Below are positions 33,057 to 40,946 of a stretch of 64,000 nt of DNA, piece by piece. Origin of the DNA: 2-02-FULL-55-14 sp964581115 (GTDB taxonomy: Bacteria > Bacteroidota > Ignavibacteria > UBA10030). The stretch is from the NCBI GenBank assembly GCA_964581115.1, contig CAZOMY010000015.1, positions 1 through 64,000 of the forward strand, in the 5' to 3' direction. The position numbers and the translations under genes are program-made. The notes under the pieces are model-generated. The model was not told the DNA's origin. It saw only the letters and a program-made list of their open reading frames with translations, and made no database searches. Within the stretch, counting starts at the first letter, position 1. Each line of letters opens with the position of its first letter.

Positions 33057-34334
33057 TCACACCTTGATGATCCAGTTCCTCTTGTACATCACCCAGGCAA
33101 TAGCGAACAGGAACAACATGAACGCGATCGAATGAGCGAACGAGGCCATGTACGGGTCGGCGAACAGCGCTTGGAAGACGGCGGGATAGTACCAACCTTT
33201 GAACGACGTCTCAAACCCGAACAACTTCATCCCAAAAAGCCGCCCGAAGATACCCGAGAGTACAAACATCGTGATCGCGTTCTGGCCGTAGATCTCGAAG
33301 AACTTCGAACCTTTGCGCCATCCCTGCACATCGAGCGCCCAGTAGCAACATGCAAAGACCACCAGTGCCAGTCCGGCCATGAACACGGCATACGTGCTGC
33401 TCCACATCGGTTTGTTGATCGGCAACCAGTTGTCCATAATGAGCCCGGCCAGGATCAGGAGATTGCCGGCAAAGAACATCCATGAGGTCTTCTCCTCGCG
33501 CGTCCGCTGGCTGCGGAGGAAGAGGCCCGTGAACGCCCCGAACATGAGCGTCGCAATGGCCGGAATGGTGCTGAAGATCCCCTCCGGGTCAAAGCCTTTC
33601 ACCGGAGCGCCCTGCCACGTGTGTCCGGCCAACAGGTTCGAGTCGATGTACCACGCAAGATTTCCCGGCGCCTCCCATACACCCGCTCCATAGCCCGGCA
33701 CCGGTATGAATGCGATGGCCAGCCAATAGCCGACGAGCAGCACGATCGTGATCACCATCTGAACGAGCGTGGAGGTGTAGAGCATCAGCATTCCGCCGAT
33801 GAGATAGCAAACCGCGATACGCTGAAGCACCCCAGGGATCCGTATGGTGTTGAGGCCGCCCGTCTGGAGCAGGTTGGGGGCAATGATCGGCACGATCGCT
33901 AAAAAGAGGCCGATGCCGGCATAGACCCAGACCATCGTGCGGGCTGGCGGAATGGCGATCCATTTCCGGATCTGAAGCAACGTGTAGACGATCGCAGCGA
34001 CCCAAATGAAGAACAGACTCAGATGAGGAACACCCGCAAGGAAAAGACCGAGAAAGAAGATGACGCCGGCGCGCCATACGATGTGACCGGCCAATTCGCG
34101 CGGCGTTGCTCCTTTCTCAATGCGCTTGCCGAACGAAAGCATCATCGCCACGCCGACGATCCAGAGAAAGAAGGGAAAGACCGTGTCGGTGTAGGTCCAT
34201 CCGTCCCACGCCTTGTGCTTCCACGGTGCGTAGATATGTCCCCAGTCTCCTGGATTGTTGACCAGCATCATGCCGGCGATCGTGGCGCCGCGGAAGACGT
34301 CGAGAGAGAGAAGACGACCGGAGGAGGTGCTCAT
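33057..34334 (-). CDS. HGSNAT-like membrane acyltransferase (DUF1624/DUF5009 type)
   Basis: The 425-residue protein begins MSTSSGRLLSLDVFRGATIA. The LSLDVFRG motif and GMMLVNNPGDWGHIYAPWKH are the signature of the bacterial homologues of heparan-alpha-glucosaminide N-acetyltransferase. At least ten membrane helices follow, with TDTVFPFFLWIVGVAMMLSF early and NAITMFVLSGIFGR late. Such enzymes transfer an acyl group across the membrane to an extracytoplasmic amine or sugar, and the His/Asp residues in the first loop are likely functional. The substrate here is unknown. A 31-residue membrane micro-ORF lies just upstream on the same strand. Confidence 0.88.
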   Translation of the reverse strand: MSTSSGRLLSLDVFRGATIAGMMLVNNPGDWGHIYAPWKHKAWDGWTYTDTVFPFFLWIVGVAMMLSFGKRIEKGATPRELAGHIVWRAGVIFFLGLFLAGVPHLSLFFIWVAAIVYTLLQIRKWIAIPPARTMVWVYAGIGLFLAIVPIIAPNLLQTGGLNTIRIPGVLQRIAVCYLIGGMLMLYTSTLVQMVITIVLLVGYWLAIAFIPVPGYGAGVWEAPGNLAWYIDSNLLAGHTWQGAPVKGFDPEGIFSTIPAIATLMFGAFTGLFLRSQRTREEKTSWMFFAGNLLILAGLIMDNWLPINKPMWSSTYAVFMAGLALVVFACCYWALDVQGWRKGSKFFEIYGQNAITMFVLSGIFGRLFGMKLFGFETSFKGWYYPAVFQALFADPYMASFAHSIAFMLFLFAIAWVMYKRNWIIKV

Positions 34335-34362
34335 GGAGCCTCCATGGGGAGAGAGTAAATGG

Positions 34363-34458
34363 CTACCAAGCGGTGCCAGAGCGCAGGAAGACAACGACGA
34401 ACCAGCCGAGGAGGAGGACGATAGCGATACCGATGCGGTATTTCTGATTCTCAGTCAT
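34363..34458 (-). CDS. 31-residue single-helix membrane peptide
   Basis: A small ORF reads MTENQKYRIGIAIVLLLGWF followed by VVVFLRSGTAW. It has a charged N-terminus, one hydrophobic helix (about residues 9-25) and a short tail, the typical look of a bacterial membrane micro-protein. It ends 28 bp before the HGSNAT-like gene start on the same strand, so it could be its leader or partner. No ribosome-binding consensus stands out, which is common in this phylum. Chance coding is possible for so short a frame. Confidence 0.5.
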   Translation of the reverse strand: MTENQKYRIGIAIVLLLGWFVVVFLRSGTAW

Positions 34459-34484
34459 GCGGGTTCGCGGGTGCGGAAAGAATG

Positions 34485-34610
34485 GAACACAAAAAGCACA
34501 TGTTTGGTACAGAATGCATAAGAGAAAGATAGACACAAATTAATGGAACGGCAAAATCCCTCTTTCTACCTCTTTGTGCTCTCTGCGTTCTTTGTGGCTA
34601 TATTCTTCTG
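34485..34610. repeat. degenerate array of ACACAAAAAGCAC / CTTTGTGCTCTC words
   Basis: GGAACACAAAAAGCACATG on the left and CTCTTTGTGCTCTCTGCG, TTCTTTGTGGC on the right make a loose palindrome in the divergent spacer between the micro-ORF and the YjbQ gene. The words match the family at 30254-30348. Confidence 0.5.
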
Positions 34611-34638
34611 ATCACGCACCGATAAGCCGGGAGGCCCT

Positions 34639-35055
34639 ATGGTCGTCCATCACCGCATTCATCGACAGACCCACCGCAACGGCGACATGCATGATCTGAC
34701 CGCCGACGTGGCAACGTGCGTTCGGTCTTCAAAGATCGCGAACGGCACCGTGACCGTCTTCGTCATCGGCAGTACCGCGGCGATCGGCACGATCGAATTC
34801 GAGCCGGGTCTGCAACGCGACCTGCCTGAAGTACTCAATCGCCTCATGCCTGCCAGCCGAGCCTACGGTCACGAACAGGCCTGGCACGACGGCAACGGAC
34901 ATTCGCACCTGCAAGCCACGATGCTCGGACCTTCCATCACCGTCCCTGTCGAGAACGGCGCGCCAGTCCTTGGCACCTGGCAGCAGATCTTTCTGCTCGA
35001 ATGTGACGTGCGTGAGAGAAGGAGGGAAGTGATGGTGACGGTGAGCGGCGAATGA
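34639..35055 (+). CDS. YjbQ/UPF0047 family protein
   Basis: The 138-residue protein fits the YjbQ family in length. The N-terminal HDLTADVATCVRSSKIANGT, the central STAAIGTIEFEPGLQRDLPE VLNRLMP, and the C-terminal HEQAWHDGNGHSHLQATMLG, LGTWQQIFLLECDVRERRRE are its landmarks. The usual HTTAAI motif reads GSTAAI here, and the conserved metal-binding His residues in WHDGNGHSH are retained. Members form trimeric barrels, and some show weak thiamine-phosphate-synthase-like activity, but the biological role is unsettled. It stands alone on the plus strand. Confidence 0.9.
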   Translation: MVVHHRIHRQTHRNGDMHDLTADVATCVRSSKIANGTVTVFVIGSTAAIGTIEFEPGLQRDLPEVLNRLMPASRAYGHEQAWHDGNGHSHLQATMLGPSITVPVENGAPVLGTWQQIFLLECDVRERRREVMVTVSGE

Positions 35056-35118
35056 GAGGTGTTGGATGATGGAGGTGGTCAGGTGTCAACTCCCGACGAC
35101 CCTCGTCCATCCACGAGA

Positions 35119-35235
35119 TCATTGCCCAAGATACTTCCGCAACGTCTGGCGTATGCGCAGAACGTCCTCGAATTCCATGGGATAGACAGGAAGTTGACCC
35201 AGGTCCCGTCCGTCGAGGAGAGAGGATAAAGAGAA
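35119..35235 (-). pseudogene. possible 3' gene fragment
   Basis: The minus strand encodes LLDGRDLGQLPVYPMEFEDV LRIRQTLRKYLGQ followed by a stop, a sequence with normal codon composition and a plausible protein C-terminus. There is no matching N-terminal part in the 289 bp spacer. It may be a remnant, or the last 19 residues from the internal ATG a tiny peptide. I do not recognise the parent. The rest of the 35056-35344 spacer shows nothing else. Confidence 0.25.
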
Positions 35236-35344
35236 AAGGAAGTTGGAAGGAGTCGACGATACATGAATGCCGCTTCCTAGGAGGACTGCCATCCCACGAA
35301 TCCTACCCCCATCCCCGATCCTTCATCCTCCATCCTGCTTTGCC

Positions 35345-36586
35345 TCACCACAGCTGGATCCACCCCCAATACACCGCCGTCTGTGCGATCGTCAGCGGCA
35401 TGCCGATCCTGGCGAATTCCCAGAATGTCACCGTCGCATGCGAGCGTCGTTCGGCACTCTGAATGACGATGATGTTGCTCGCCGCGCCGAGGATGAACAT
35501 ATTCCCCGCGATCGTGCTGCCCGCCGCCAGTGCCATCAGCTCCCGTTCTCCTCCTCCTGCCGCCAGGACCAGCGGCTGGACCAGCGCAACGAGCGGAACG
35601 TTCGAGATTGCCTGGCTCAACAAGACGCTCACCCCCAGCACGCTCTCCACAGAGACCAGACGCACATCCCACCGTCGCATCAGGTCCTGGAAGAAACCGC
35701 TGAGCCACACTGCTTCCATCAGAATGAACATTGCGGCAAAGAAGGCCAGCGTTGGCCAGTCGATGCGCCGCAAGATCTGCCATCGCCGGCGCGAGCCGAG
35801 CAGGACCGGCAGGGCGGAGGCCAGCGCAATGACCGTCAGCGGCAACTCGAACGTCCAACCGAATGCCACCCCGAGCACCTTCAGCGCCACCAACGCCACG
35901 ATCGTCTGCAGCGACAGCCGTGAGAGCATCGCCAGCTGGTGGTCGTGGATCGGTTCCTGCGAATGCTTCAGCTTGGCAGCGTGGAAGTCGTCAGGATAGA
36001 ACCATCGGAGGAATGAAAAGGCCAGCACCAGATTGATGACGGTCGGGACGAAGAGCCACTGGAAGAACGTGACGAACGGATCGACGATGCCCCCGTGGAG
36101 AGCGATCAGGAGATTTTGTGGGTTGCCGATGGGACTCAGGACGCTCCCCGTTGTCACGGCTATGCAGAGAGTGAGGAGAAGCACGGTCGGACGCATTTCA
36201 TGCTTACGGGCTAGCAGCAGAACAACGGGCGTTCCGATGATCGCGAGCGTGTCATTCATCAGGAATGCAGACGCGAAACCCGCCCCGAACATCACTAGCA
36301 GGAGCATACCGTCACGCGTTGTGGCGCGCCGAAAGTAATGGTAGGAGAAATGCGAGAGGTAGCCGCTGGCCTCGAGCGCACGTCCGACGACGAACATCCC
36401 GAAGAGAAACAACATCACATCGGCATCGATCGAACGCAAAGACTTTACGGGTGTGATTGACCCGTAGGCAAGCACTGCCACCGCACCCCCGATCATGATC
36501 TGCCAAATCTCCAGGCGCACGTTGCCGATCTGACGGACGGCAATAAGGGCGAAGACGATGGCGAGGATAATGACGGGGAAAGGCAT
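35345..36586 (-). CDS. SLC13/ArsB-type anion or sodium transporter
   Basis: The 413-residue membrane protein starts MPFPVIILAIVFALIAVRQI and has 10-12 helices. Family signatures are DADVMLFLFGMFVVGRALEA SGYLSHFSYHYFRR, FLMNDTLAIIGTPVVLLLAR and SVLSPIGNPQNLLIA in one half, and LLSQAISNVPLVALVQPLVL with AGNMFILGAASNIIVI in the other. These internally repeated SNT/GNP-type motifs characterise the ion transporter superfamily containing ArsB, NhaD and DASS carriers. Which ion it moves cannot be read off; no arsenic or antimony resistance genes are nearby. The VanX-like gene lies upstream on the same strand across the palindromic element copy B. Confidence 0.88.
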   Translation of the reverse strand: MPFPVIILAIVFALIAVRQIGNVRLEIWQIMIGGAVAVLAYGSITPVKSLRSIDADVMLFLFGMFVVGRALEASGYLSHFSYHYFRRATTRDGMLLLVMFGAGFASAFLMNDTLAIIGTPVVLLLARKHEMRPTVLLLTLCIAVTTGSVLSPIGNPQNLLIALHGGIVDPFVTFFQWLFVPTVINLVLAFSFLRWFYPDDFHAAKLKHSQEPIHDHQLAMLSRLSLQTIVALVALKVLGVAFGWTFELPLTVIALASALPVLLGSRRRWQILRRIDWPTLAFFAAMFILMEAVWLSGFFQDLMRRWDVRLVSVESVLGVSVLLSQAISNVPLVALVQPLVLAAGGGERELMALAAGSTIAGNMFILGAASNIIVIQSAERRSHATVTFWEFARIGMPLTIAQTAVYWGWIQLW

Positions 36587-36608
36587 GGTCTGACGGAGAG
36601 CGCTGGTG

Positions 36609-36730
36609 GTAGGCAGTAGGCAGGCACGATCAGGTCCGGGGCAGGCGAAGAACTTGGGACAAAGATCGCGGGATCTTGATCGACGTTCTCCGCCTGATCG
36701 GACCCGGATGGGTCGTGCTTACTGCCTACT
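36609..36730 (-). repeat. palindromic element, copy B (TAGGCAG termini)
   Basis: Read on the minus strand it runs from AGTAGGCAGTAAGCACGACC to CCTGCCTACTGCCTACC. It shares with copy A the termini, the central CAAGATCCCGCGATCTTTG-type dyad and the flanking GTCGATCAAGATC and CGCCTGCCCCGGACC-like stretches. Its first bases contain the stop codon of the VanX-like gene (GAG AAG TAG). Confidence 0.85.
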
Positions 36731-37727
36731 TCTCCAGTTCCTCAAAGGACATCACCCCGATTCTCCACTGCTCCCATCCGGAATAGTCGAAGTGCCACCA
36801 CTCCCACTCGTACTGCTTGAAGCCCTCACGCTCGAGAGCCGTCTTGAGCAACTCGCGGTGCCAGCGTTGCAATGACGTGCCTCCGGGATAGTGCGGAAAA
36901 GCCCGCTCGGAGAATTCATCATACCCGCTGACCATGTCGGCCGGAACGCCGGTGTCCAGGTGGTACAGCGTGGCGTCGAGGGCGCATCCGCGATTGTGAC
37001 GCGAGCCCTTGGACGGGTTTGCCACAAAGACCTCTTTCATGGCGTCGGGAGTAGCATCCCAGAACATTTTCGTGACCGACCAGGGTCGATAGGCGTCATA
37101 CACAAGAATGCCGTAGCCAAACTGCCGAAGCCAGCCGTGCGCACGAGCTGTGGCCTCAGCCGCAGGCTGCTGGAGATAGGCGCGAGAGAGCGAATAGAAC
37201 TGCTGTCCCATGAAGTTGTCGGTGGAGGCATACCGTATGTCGTACCGGATCGTTGAGTCCAGCGACCGTACTTCGACAAGTTGTGTGGGCCTGAAGGTGC
37301 CCTGCTCCGCCGGAGGTGCGGCCTCCCTCGCTCGACGGACCAACTCTTCTTCGGAGAACAGGGGCTTGATGCGAAAGGTGGAGCCGTCCTCGGCATCCAA
37401 CACTCGCCTTCGATATCGGTTGCCCTCGATGAGTAAGGAATCGGGCCGCGAACCCCATCGTCCCCGGAAGACCACCGTCCGCCCCGATGTCAATGTCCAC
37501 CGTTCCTCGCCGGCAGGCGACAGGATGTTGAACGGACCGGTCCGCCGGCCGAGTTGAAGCGTGCCGCCATCCTCACGCACGATCAAGGTGTCAGCCGCAA
37601 GGTATTCACCGATCAACCTCCGCACATCCGGCGTGACCACCGCCGGCTTCGGAGCGATCTCCTGAGCGGACAGACCCGTGAGGAGAGCACAAAGAACCTG
37701 TACCAACACCCACCACCTTGTCATCAT
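36726..37727 (-). CDS. D-alanyl-D-alanine dipeptidase-like zinc peptidase (VanX/DdpX, M15D)
   Basis: The 333-residue protein starts MMTRWWVLVQVLCALLTGLS, a signal peptide. An N-terminal extension of about 130 residues with beta-rich character (LQLGRRTGPFNILSPAGEER) precedes the peptidase domain (about 140-330). The domain shows DIRYASTDNFMGQQFY, the zinc-ligand motif SRHNRGCALD and the catalytic EWWHF near residue 309-313. It hydrolyses D-Ala-D-Ala-type dipeptides, here probably in the periplasm for peptidoglycan recycling. No vanHA partners occur, so glycopeptide resistance is unlikely. Its stop codon lies within palindromic element copy B. Confidence 0.92.
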   Translation of the reverse strand: MMTRWWVLVQVLCALLTGLSAQEIAPKPAVVTPDVRRLIGEYLAADTLIVREDGGTLQLGRRTGPFNILSPAGEERWTLTSGRTVVFRGRWGSRPDSLLIEGNRYRRRVLDAEDGSTFRIKPLFSEEELVRRAREAAPPAEQGTFRPTQLVEVRSLDSTIRYDIRYASTDNFMGQQFYSLSRAYLQQPAAEATARAHGWLRQFGYGILVYDAYRPWSVTKMFWDATPDAMKEVFVANPSKGSRHNRGCALDATLYHLDTGVPADMVSGYDEFSERAFPHYPGGTSLQRWHRELLKTALEREGFKQYEWEWWHFDYSGWEQWRIGVMSFEELEK

Positions 37728-37749
37728 CTGCCATGCCCCCTCACGATAC

Positions 37750-37973
37750 TTCACGACCTTTCGTGGACCATCCTTGCGTGCGATCGTAATGGGATGTTCA
37801 TATACGAACACCCTTCGTGTGTCTTCGTTACTCTTCGTGGAACTTTGTGTTCCGCTTCTTCCCGAGAACTCGATCACCTTCCGCATCCATCCTCTTCTTG
37901 CGTCTTCGTGACACCTTCGTGAAACTTCGTGACCCGCTTCTCCCCTAAAACTCCAGCACTTCCCGCATCCTCT
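37750..37973. repeat. TCTTCGTG arrays with an 82 bp tandem duplication reaching into the esterase 3' end
   Basis: CTTCGTGTGTCTTCGTTACT, CTTCGTGGAACTTTGTGTTC and CTTCGTGACACCTTCGTG words fill the spacer between esterase and dipeptidase genes. The unit ending CCGAGAACTCGATCACCTTC is repeated 82 bp away as CCTAAAACTCCAGCACTTCC. That second copy is the end of the esterase coding sequence (residues MREVLEF), and the first copy would read MRKVIEF in the same frame sense. Confidence 0.6.
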
Positions 37974-38784
37974 CAATGAGCGGCCCGATCTCCCTTCCCC
38001 AATAGGCCCACGAATGCCCACCCGGCGTCTCGTGGTACTCATACCGCAGGCCGCGGGCACGCAGTGAATCGGCAAAGACCCGATGGGCCGGTAGGAAACC
38101 TCGGAATCCATCCTGAATGCCTGTGACGAGATACAAATAGGGCGCGCGAGCCGTGTCGGCCGTCGAGACGAGGCGGTACAGGTCATGGCGGCGGCGGTGT
38201 CGGCTGGGCTCCTGACCGAATGCACGGCGCAAGGTGCGGTTGAGCGTTGCGATCCGTGCTTGTCCGACGGTGTCGTCGATGAAGCTTACGAGGGAGAAGG
38301 CGCCGCTCAGACTTCCCGCGAACCGGAATAGGTCCGGCCGCTTCAATCCGTGCAACAGCGCTCCGTATCCTCCCATCGACAGTCCGGCGATCGCGCGCTT
38401 CGTCGGGTCGACGCGGTAGGACGATTCAACCTTGCGTCGAAGGTCGTTCAGCAGATACGTCTCGTAGTCCTTCCGTTCATCGATCGCTGAGCGCACGTAC
38501 CACGAATTGTCCCCATCGGGCATGACCACGATCAAAGGGATGTCGCGGACGAGCGAGGCGATCCGCGTACGGTCAACCCAGTCACGGTGCGAGCCGTCAT
38601 GCCCGTGCAGGAGGTACAGAATGGGAGTCGCCCGTTGGACATCATACTCCCGGGGGAGCAGGACCACGTACCGTTTGGTGGCCCCAAGAGCAGGAGAAAA
38701 GACGCTGTCGACGATCATGGCATCCTGGGCATGACTGATGATGGAGAAGAGCAACAGGGCGATGCTGAAACAGACCGATCTCAT
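37945..38784 (-). CDS. secreted esterase/acyltransferase of the esterase D/Ag85-like family
   Basis: The 279-residue protein starts MRSVCFSIALLLFSIISHAQ, a signal peptide. An alpha/beta hydrolase of the putative esterase family follows, with VVLLPREYDVQRATPILYLL HGHDGSHRDW, the nucleophile in AIAGLSMGGYGALLHGL, Asp probably in LVTGIQDGF and His in EYHETPGGHSWAYWG. Relatives hydrolyse S-formylglutathione, acyl esters or transfer mycolyl groups; the secretion signal favours an envelope or extracellular ester. Its start overlaps the upstream VWA gene stop by 4 bp (ATGA), so it belongs to that operon. The 3' end is copied in an 82 bp tandem repeat. Confidence 0.9.
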   Translation of the reverse strand: MRSVCFSIALLLFSIISHAQDAMIVDSVFSPALGATKRYVVLLPREYDVQRATPILYLLHGHDGSHRDWVDRTRIASLVRDIPLIVVMPDGDNSWYVRSAIDERKDYETYLLNDLRRKVESSYRVDPTKRAIAGLSMGGYGALLHGLKRPDLFRFAGSLSGAFSLVSFIDDTVGQARIATLNRTLRRAFGQEPSRHRRRHDLYRLVSTADTARAPYLYLVTGIQDGFRGFLPAHRVFADSLRARGLRYEYHETPGGHSWAYWGREIGPLIERMREVLEF

Positions 38785-40937
38785 AGCATGCCCCACCGCT
38801 TGCGCAAGAACCATTCGAACGAAAGCAACGCAACGAGGAGTACGAGTGCCCACGGATGACTCCAGAGATCGAGATCAGACCGTCGCACGACGTCGGTCTG
38901 GCGGAACTCCGGCGCCGATCGGACGAGCTCTGCAAGCGAACCAAGCGACTCCCCTGTCAGCAGAGCCCCGCCCGTGCGTTCGGCGAGCCCGTTGAGCAAC
39001 GCCCGGTTGAGACGCGTCTCGATGAACTCGACATTCACGCCTCCAACGGAGAAACGGCCACGGTCCTCCCCCAACACCATGCCGCCGGTACGAACGACCG
39101 AGATGGTCGTGTAGTCTCCGGGGGCGAGACTTGGCAACGCTCCTGCATACTGGCCGTTTCCGAGGGGAGAAAGGATCGTCGACACGGTCGTGCCATTGCC
39201 ACGAGCGATCACCTCCACGTCCGCATCGCTGACGGGCTGCAGACTCTCGTCATACACTTGACCGGTGAACGTGGGGGGATCGATCGATGAGAAGACCTCG
39301 CGGTCAGGCCGCACGCGAATCCTCTGCTCATCCTCTGTCGCCGTTAGCCATCGCACCATCCGGGCCACGAATTCATCGGCTGCATCCCGCGGCCCTGCAG
39401 ACGAAGGGGACAGCAATTTCCATCTCCAGAGCCCGTATCCAAACAGCAAAGCACTGCGCCGTCCCTCCGCGCGTCGGACGATCAGCAAAGGGTCGACCAA
39501 CTCCTTGTTGCCCATCCGGACCGTGGCCAGCACATCTGCTCCCGGCCGTGGTACTACACTGCCGACCGGTCGGAACATCGGCGGCAAAGCCGCCCACGGG
39601 TCGATACCGTTCACGGAACGCACAATGGGATGCTGACGGCGGGAGGCCGGCACGGAAAAGAAGACCGACAGCTCCGTGTTGACCACGGCCTCGAGAGTGG
39701 CCGGTAGTCGGAGGGCAAGACTACCCAGGCGGGCCGGCTCGGTCGTCCGCTGGGGCAGATACCACAACGGGATCGTGGCGAGGTCGTCGCGGGCCAGTAG
39801 TTGCACCACATCCTCCGGCGTGCGTGCGTCGGGGATGCCGACGAGGATCAGCAGGTTGGCCCTGCGGACCTCATCGGGTGTAAGCGGACCCTCCAGGAAT
39901 CCGCCGGCCGGCGTCCCCGTACGGGTCACGACCGTCCATGCCGAATCGTTCGCGATCGTCCGATGGAGGAAAGCGGCGTCCGGGTTGGGCGAGGCCGAAA
40001 TGATCAAGATGCGACGCTTGTCGCTGAGGATGTTCGTCAAGAAGCTGGCGCTGTTGTTCCGAGTCGTGATCTCTCCCGGAACCGGAGTTACGCTCACGGT
40101 CGATCGATGCCATCCCACGCTGTCGGGCGTGTAGCGGAGCGTCAGCCGCTGATCGCCGGAACCGGCCACAAGCGTCACCGTAGCACGGTCGGCGACCCGT
40201 CCGCGGTGTTCAAGCGTGACCTCAACGGTGGCTCCGGAGGCGCCGCTGCTGTGCAATACCAGATGTGCGGGCACGCTCGTGCCCAGATACGCGGTCTCGT
40301 TCGTCACCACTTGGCTGATGCGTACGTCGCGCGGCTGGTTCGAGTCGCCGATGCCGATCGCGAACACGGGCGCGCCCAACGACTGCGCTTCGTAGACCGG
40401 GTTCTCGCTTGTGGTGGTATTGCCGTCTGTCAGCAGAATGACGGCCGCAGGGCGACGTGCCGGATCGACCGCCCGCAGGTCTCGGAACGCTCCGGCCAGG
40501 TCTGTCCGCTCGCCGGCAAATGTCAGGGAGTCGGGCGACCAGCGATCGATCGACCGGCGCCGTTCGGCGAACAACGACCACCGAAGCTCGGCTTCCGCCG
40601 CAAGCGACGCGAAGGCGGGATCGCTGAGCGCACGCTTCATGATGCTTCGACGGTTCCCGATGCCGTCGGTCAGCGTCAGCGATTGTGAGTCGTCCACCAA
40701 CACATCGACGAGCGGTGGAACAGTCGAACGCTCGATGAAAGACAGGACCGGCTGTCCGACGAGTAGCATTAGGAGCCAGAGGACAAGCGCCCGGACCACG
40801 ATGAATGTGCGCTTCCTGATAACGGGTAGAGGCGGAACAGGCAGGCGGTACGACCACCACGCAATGCCGAATGCTGCGAGAAGGCCGAGAAAGGCGATAA
40901 AACCGTGGTACGAGAGGGCGAGGTCGACGCTGAACAT
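38781..40937 (-). CDS. VWA-domain membrane protein (BatA/aerotolerance-like)
   Basis: The 718-residue protein has two N-terminal helices (about 10-27 and 43-62) and then a von Willebrand A-type domain. Its metal site is intact: DDSQS (82-86), ERTDLAG (143-149) and LLTDG (169-172). A long extracytoplasmic region with CARDB/Ig-like segments follows (VSVTPVPGEITTRNNSASFL), then a glutamine amidotransferase-like part (about 330-560). A final helix near 696-710 (ALVLLVALLSFEWFL) is followed by a basic end. MoxR ATPases usually act on such VWA proteins, and a moxR gene lies two genes upstream. Its job is probably maturation of an envelope complex. Confidence 0.82.
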   Translation of the reverse strand: MFSVDLALSYHGFIAFLGLLAAFGIAWWSYRLPVPPLPVIRKRTFIVVRALVLWLLMLLVGQPVLSFIERSTVPPLVDVLVDDSQSLTLTDGIGNRRSIMKRALSDPAFASLAAEAELRWSLFAERRRSIDRWSPDSLTFAGERTDLAGAFRDLRAVDPARRPAAVILLTDGNTTTSENPVYEAQSLGAPVFAIGIGDSNQPRDVRISQVVTNETAYLGTSVPAHLVLHSSGASGATVEVTLEHRGRVADRATVTLVAGSGDQRLTLRYTPDSVGWHRSTVSVTPVPGEITTRNNSASFLTNILSDKRRILIISASPNPDAAFLHRTIANDSAWTVVTRTGTPAGGFLEGPLTPDEVRRANLLILVGIPDARTPEDVVQLLARDDLATIPLWYLPQRTTEPARLGSLALRLPATLEAVVNTELSVFFSVPASRRQHPIVRSVNGIDPWAALPPMFRPVGSVVPRPGADVLATVRMGNKELVDPLLIVRRAEGRRSALLFGYGLWRWKLLSPSSAGPRDAADEFVARMVRWLTATEDEQRIRVRPDREVFSSIDPPTFTGQVYDESLQPVSDADVEVIARGNGTTVSTILSPLGNGQYAGALPSLAPGDYTTISVVRTGGMVLGEDRGRFSVGGVNVEFIETRLNRALLNGLAERTGGALLTGESLGSLAELVRSAPEFRQTDVVRRSDLDLWSHPWALVLLVALLSFEWFLRKRWGML

Positions 40938-40946
40938 GCGCGGCGA

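Noticed and set aside
35345..36586. Arsenite exporter (arsB)
   Set aside because: No arsR, arsA or arsC neighbours are present and the motifs fit the whole ion-transporter superfamily, so the narrower name is not supported.
36726..37727. Glycopeptide resistance (vanX) locus
   Set aside because: No vanH, vanA/B-type ligase or VanRS genes are nearby; a secreted dipeptidase for wall recycling is the simpler reading.
37728..38225. N-terminal extension of the VanX-like protein through GRSGTQSSTKSNEDTRRV
   Set aside because: The extension translates the TCTTCGTG array; the signal peptide begins at 37727.
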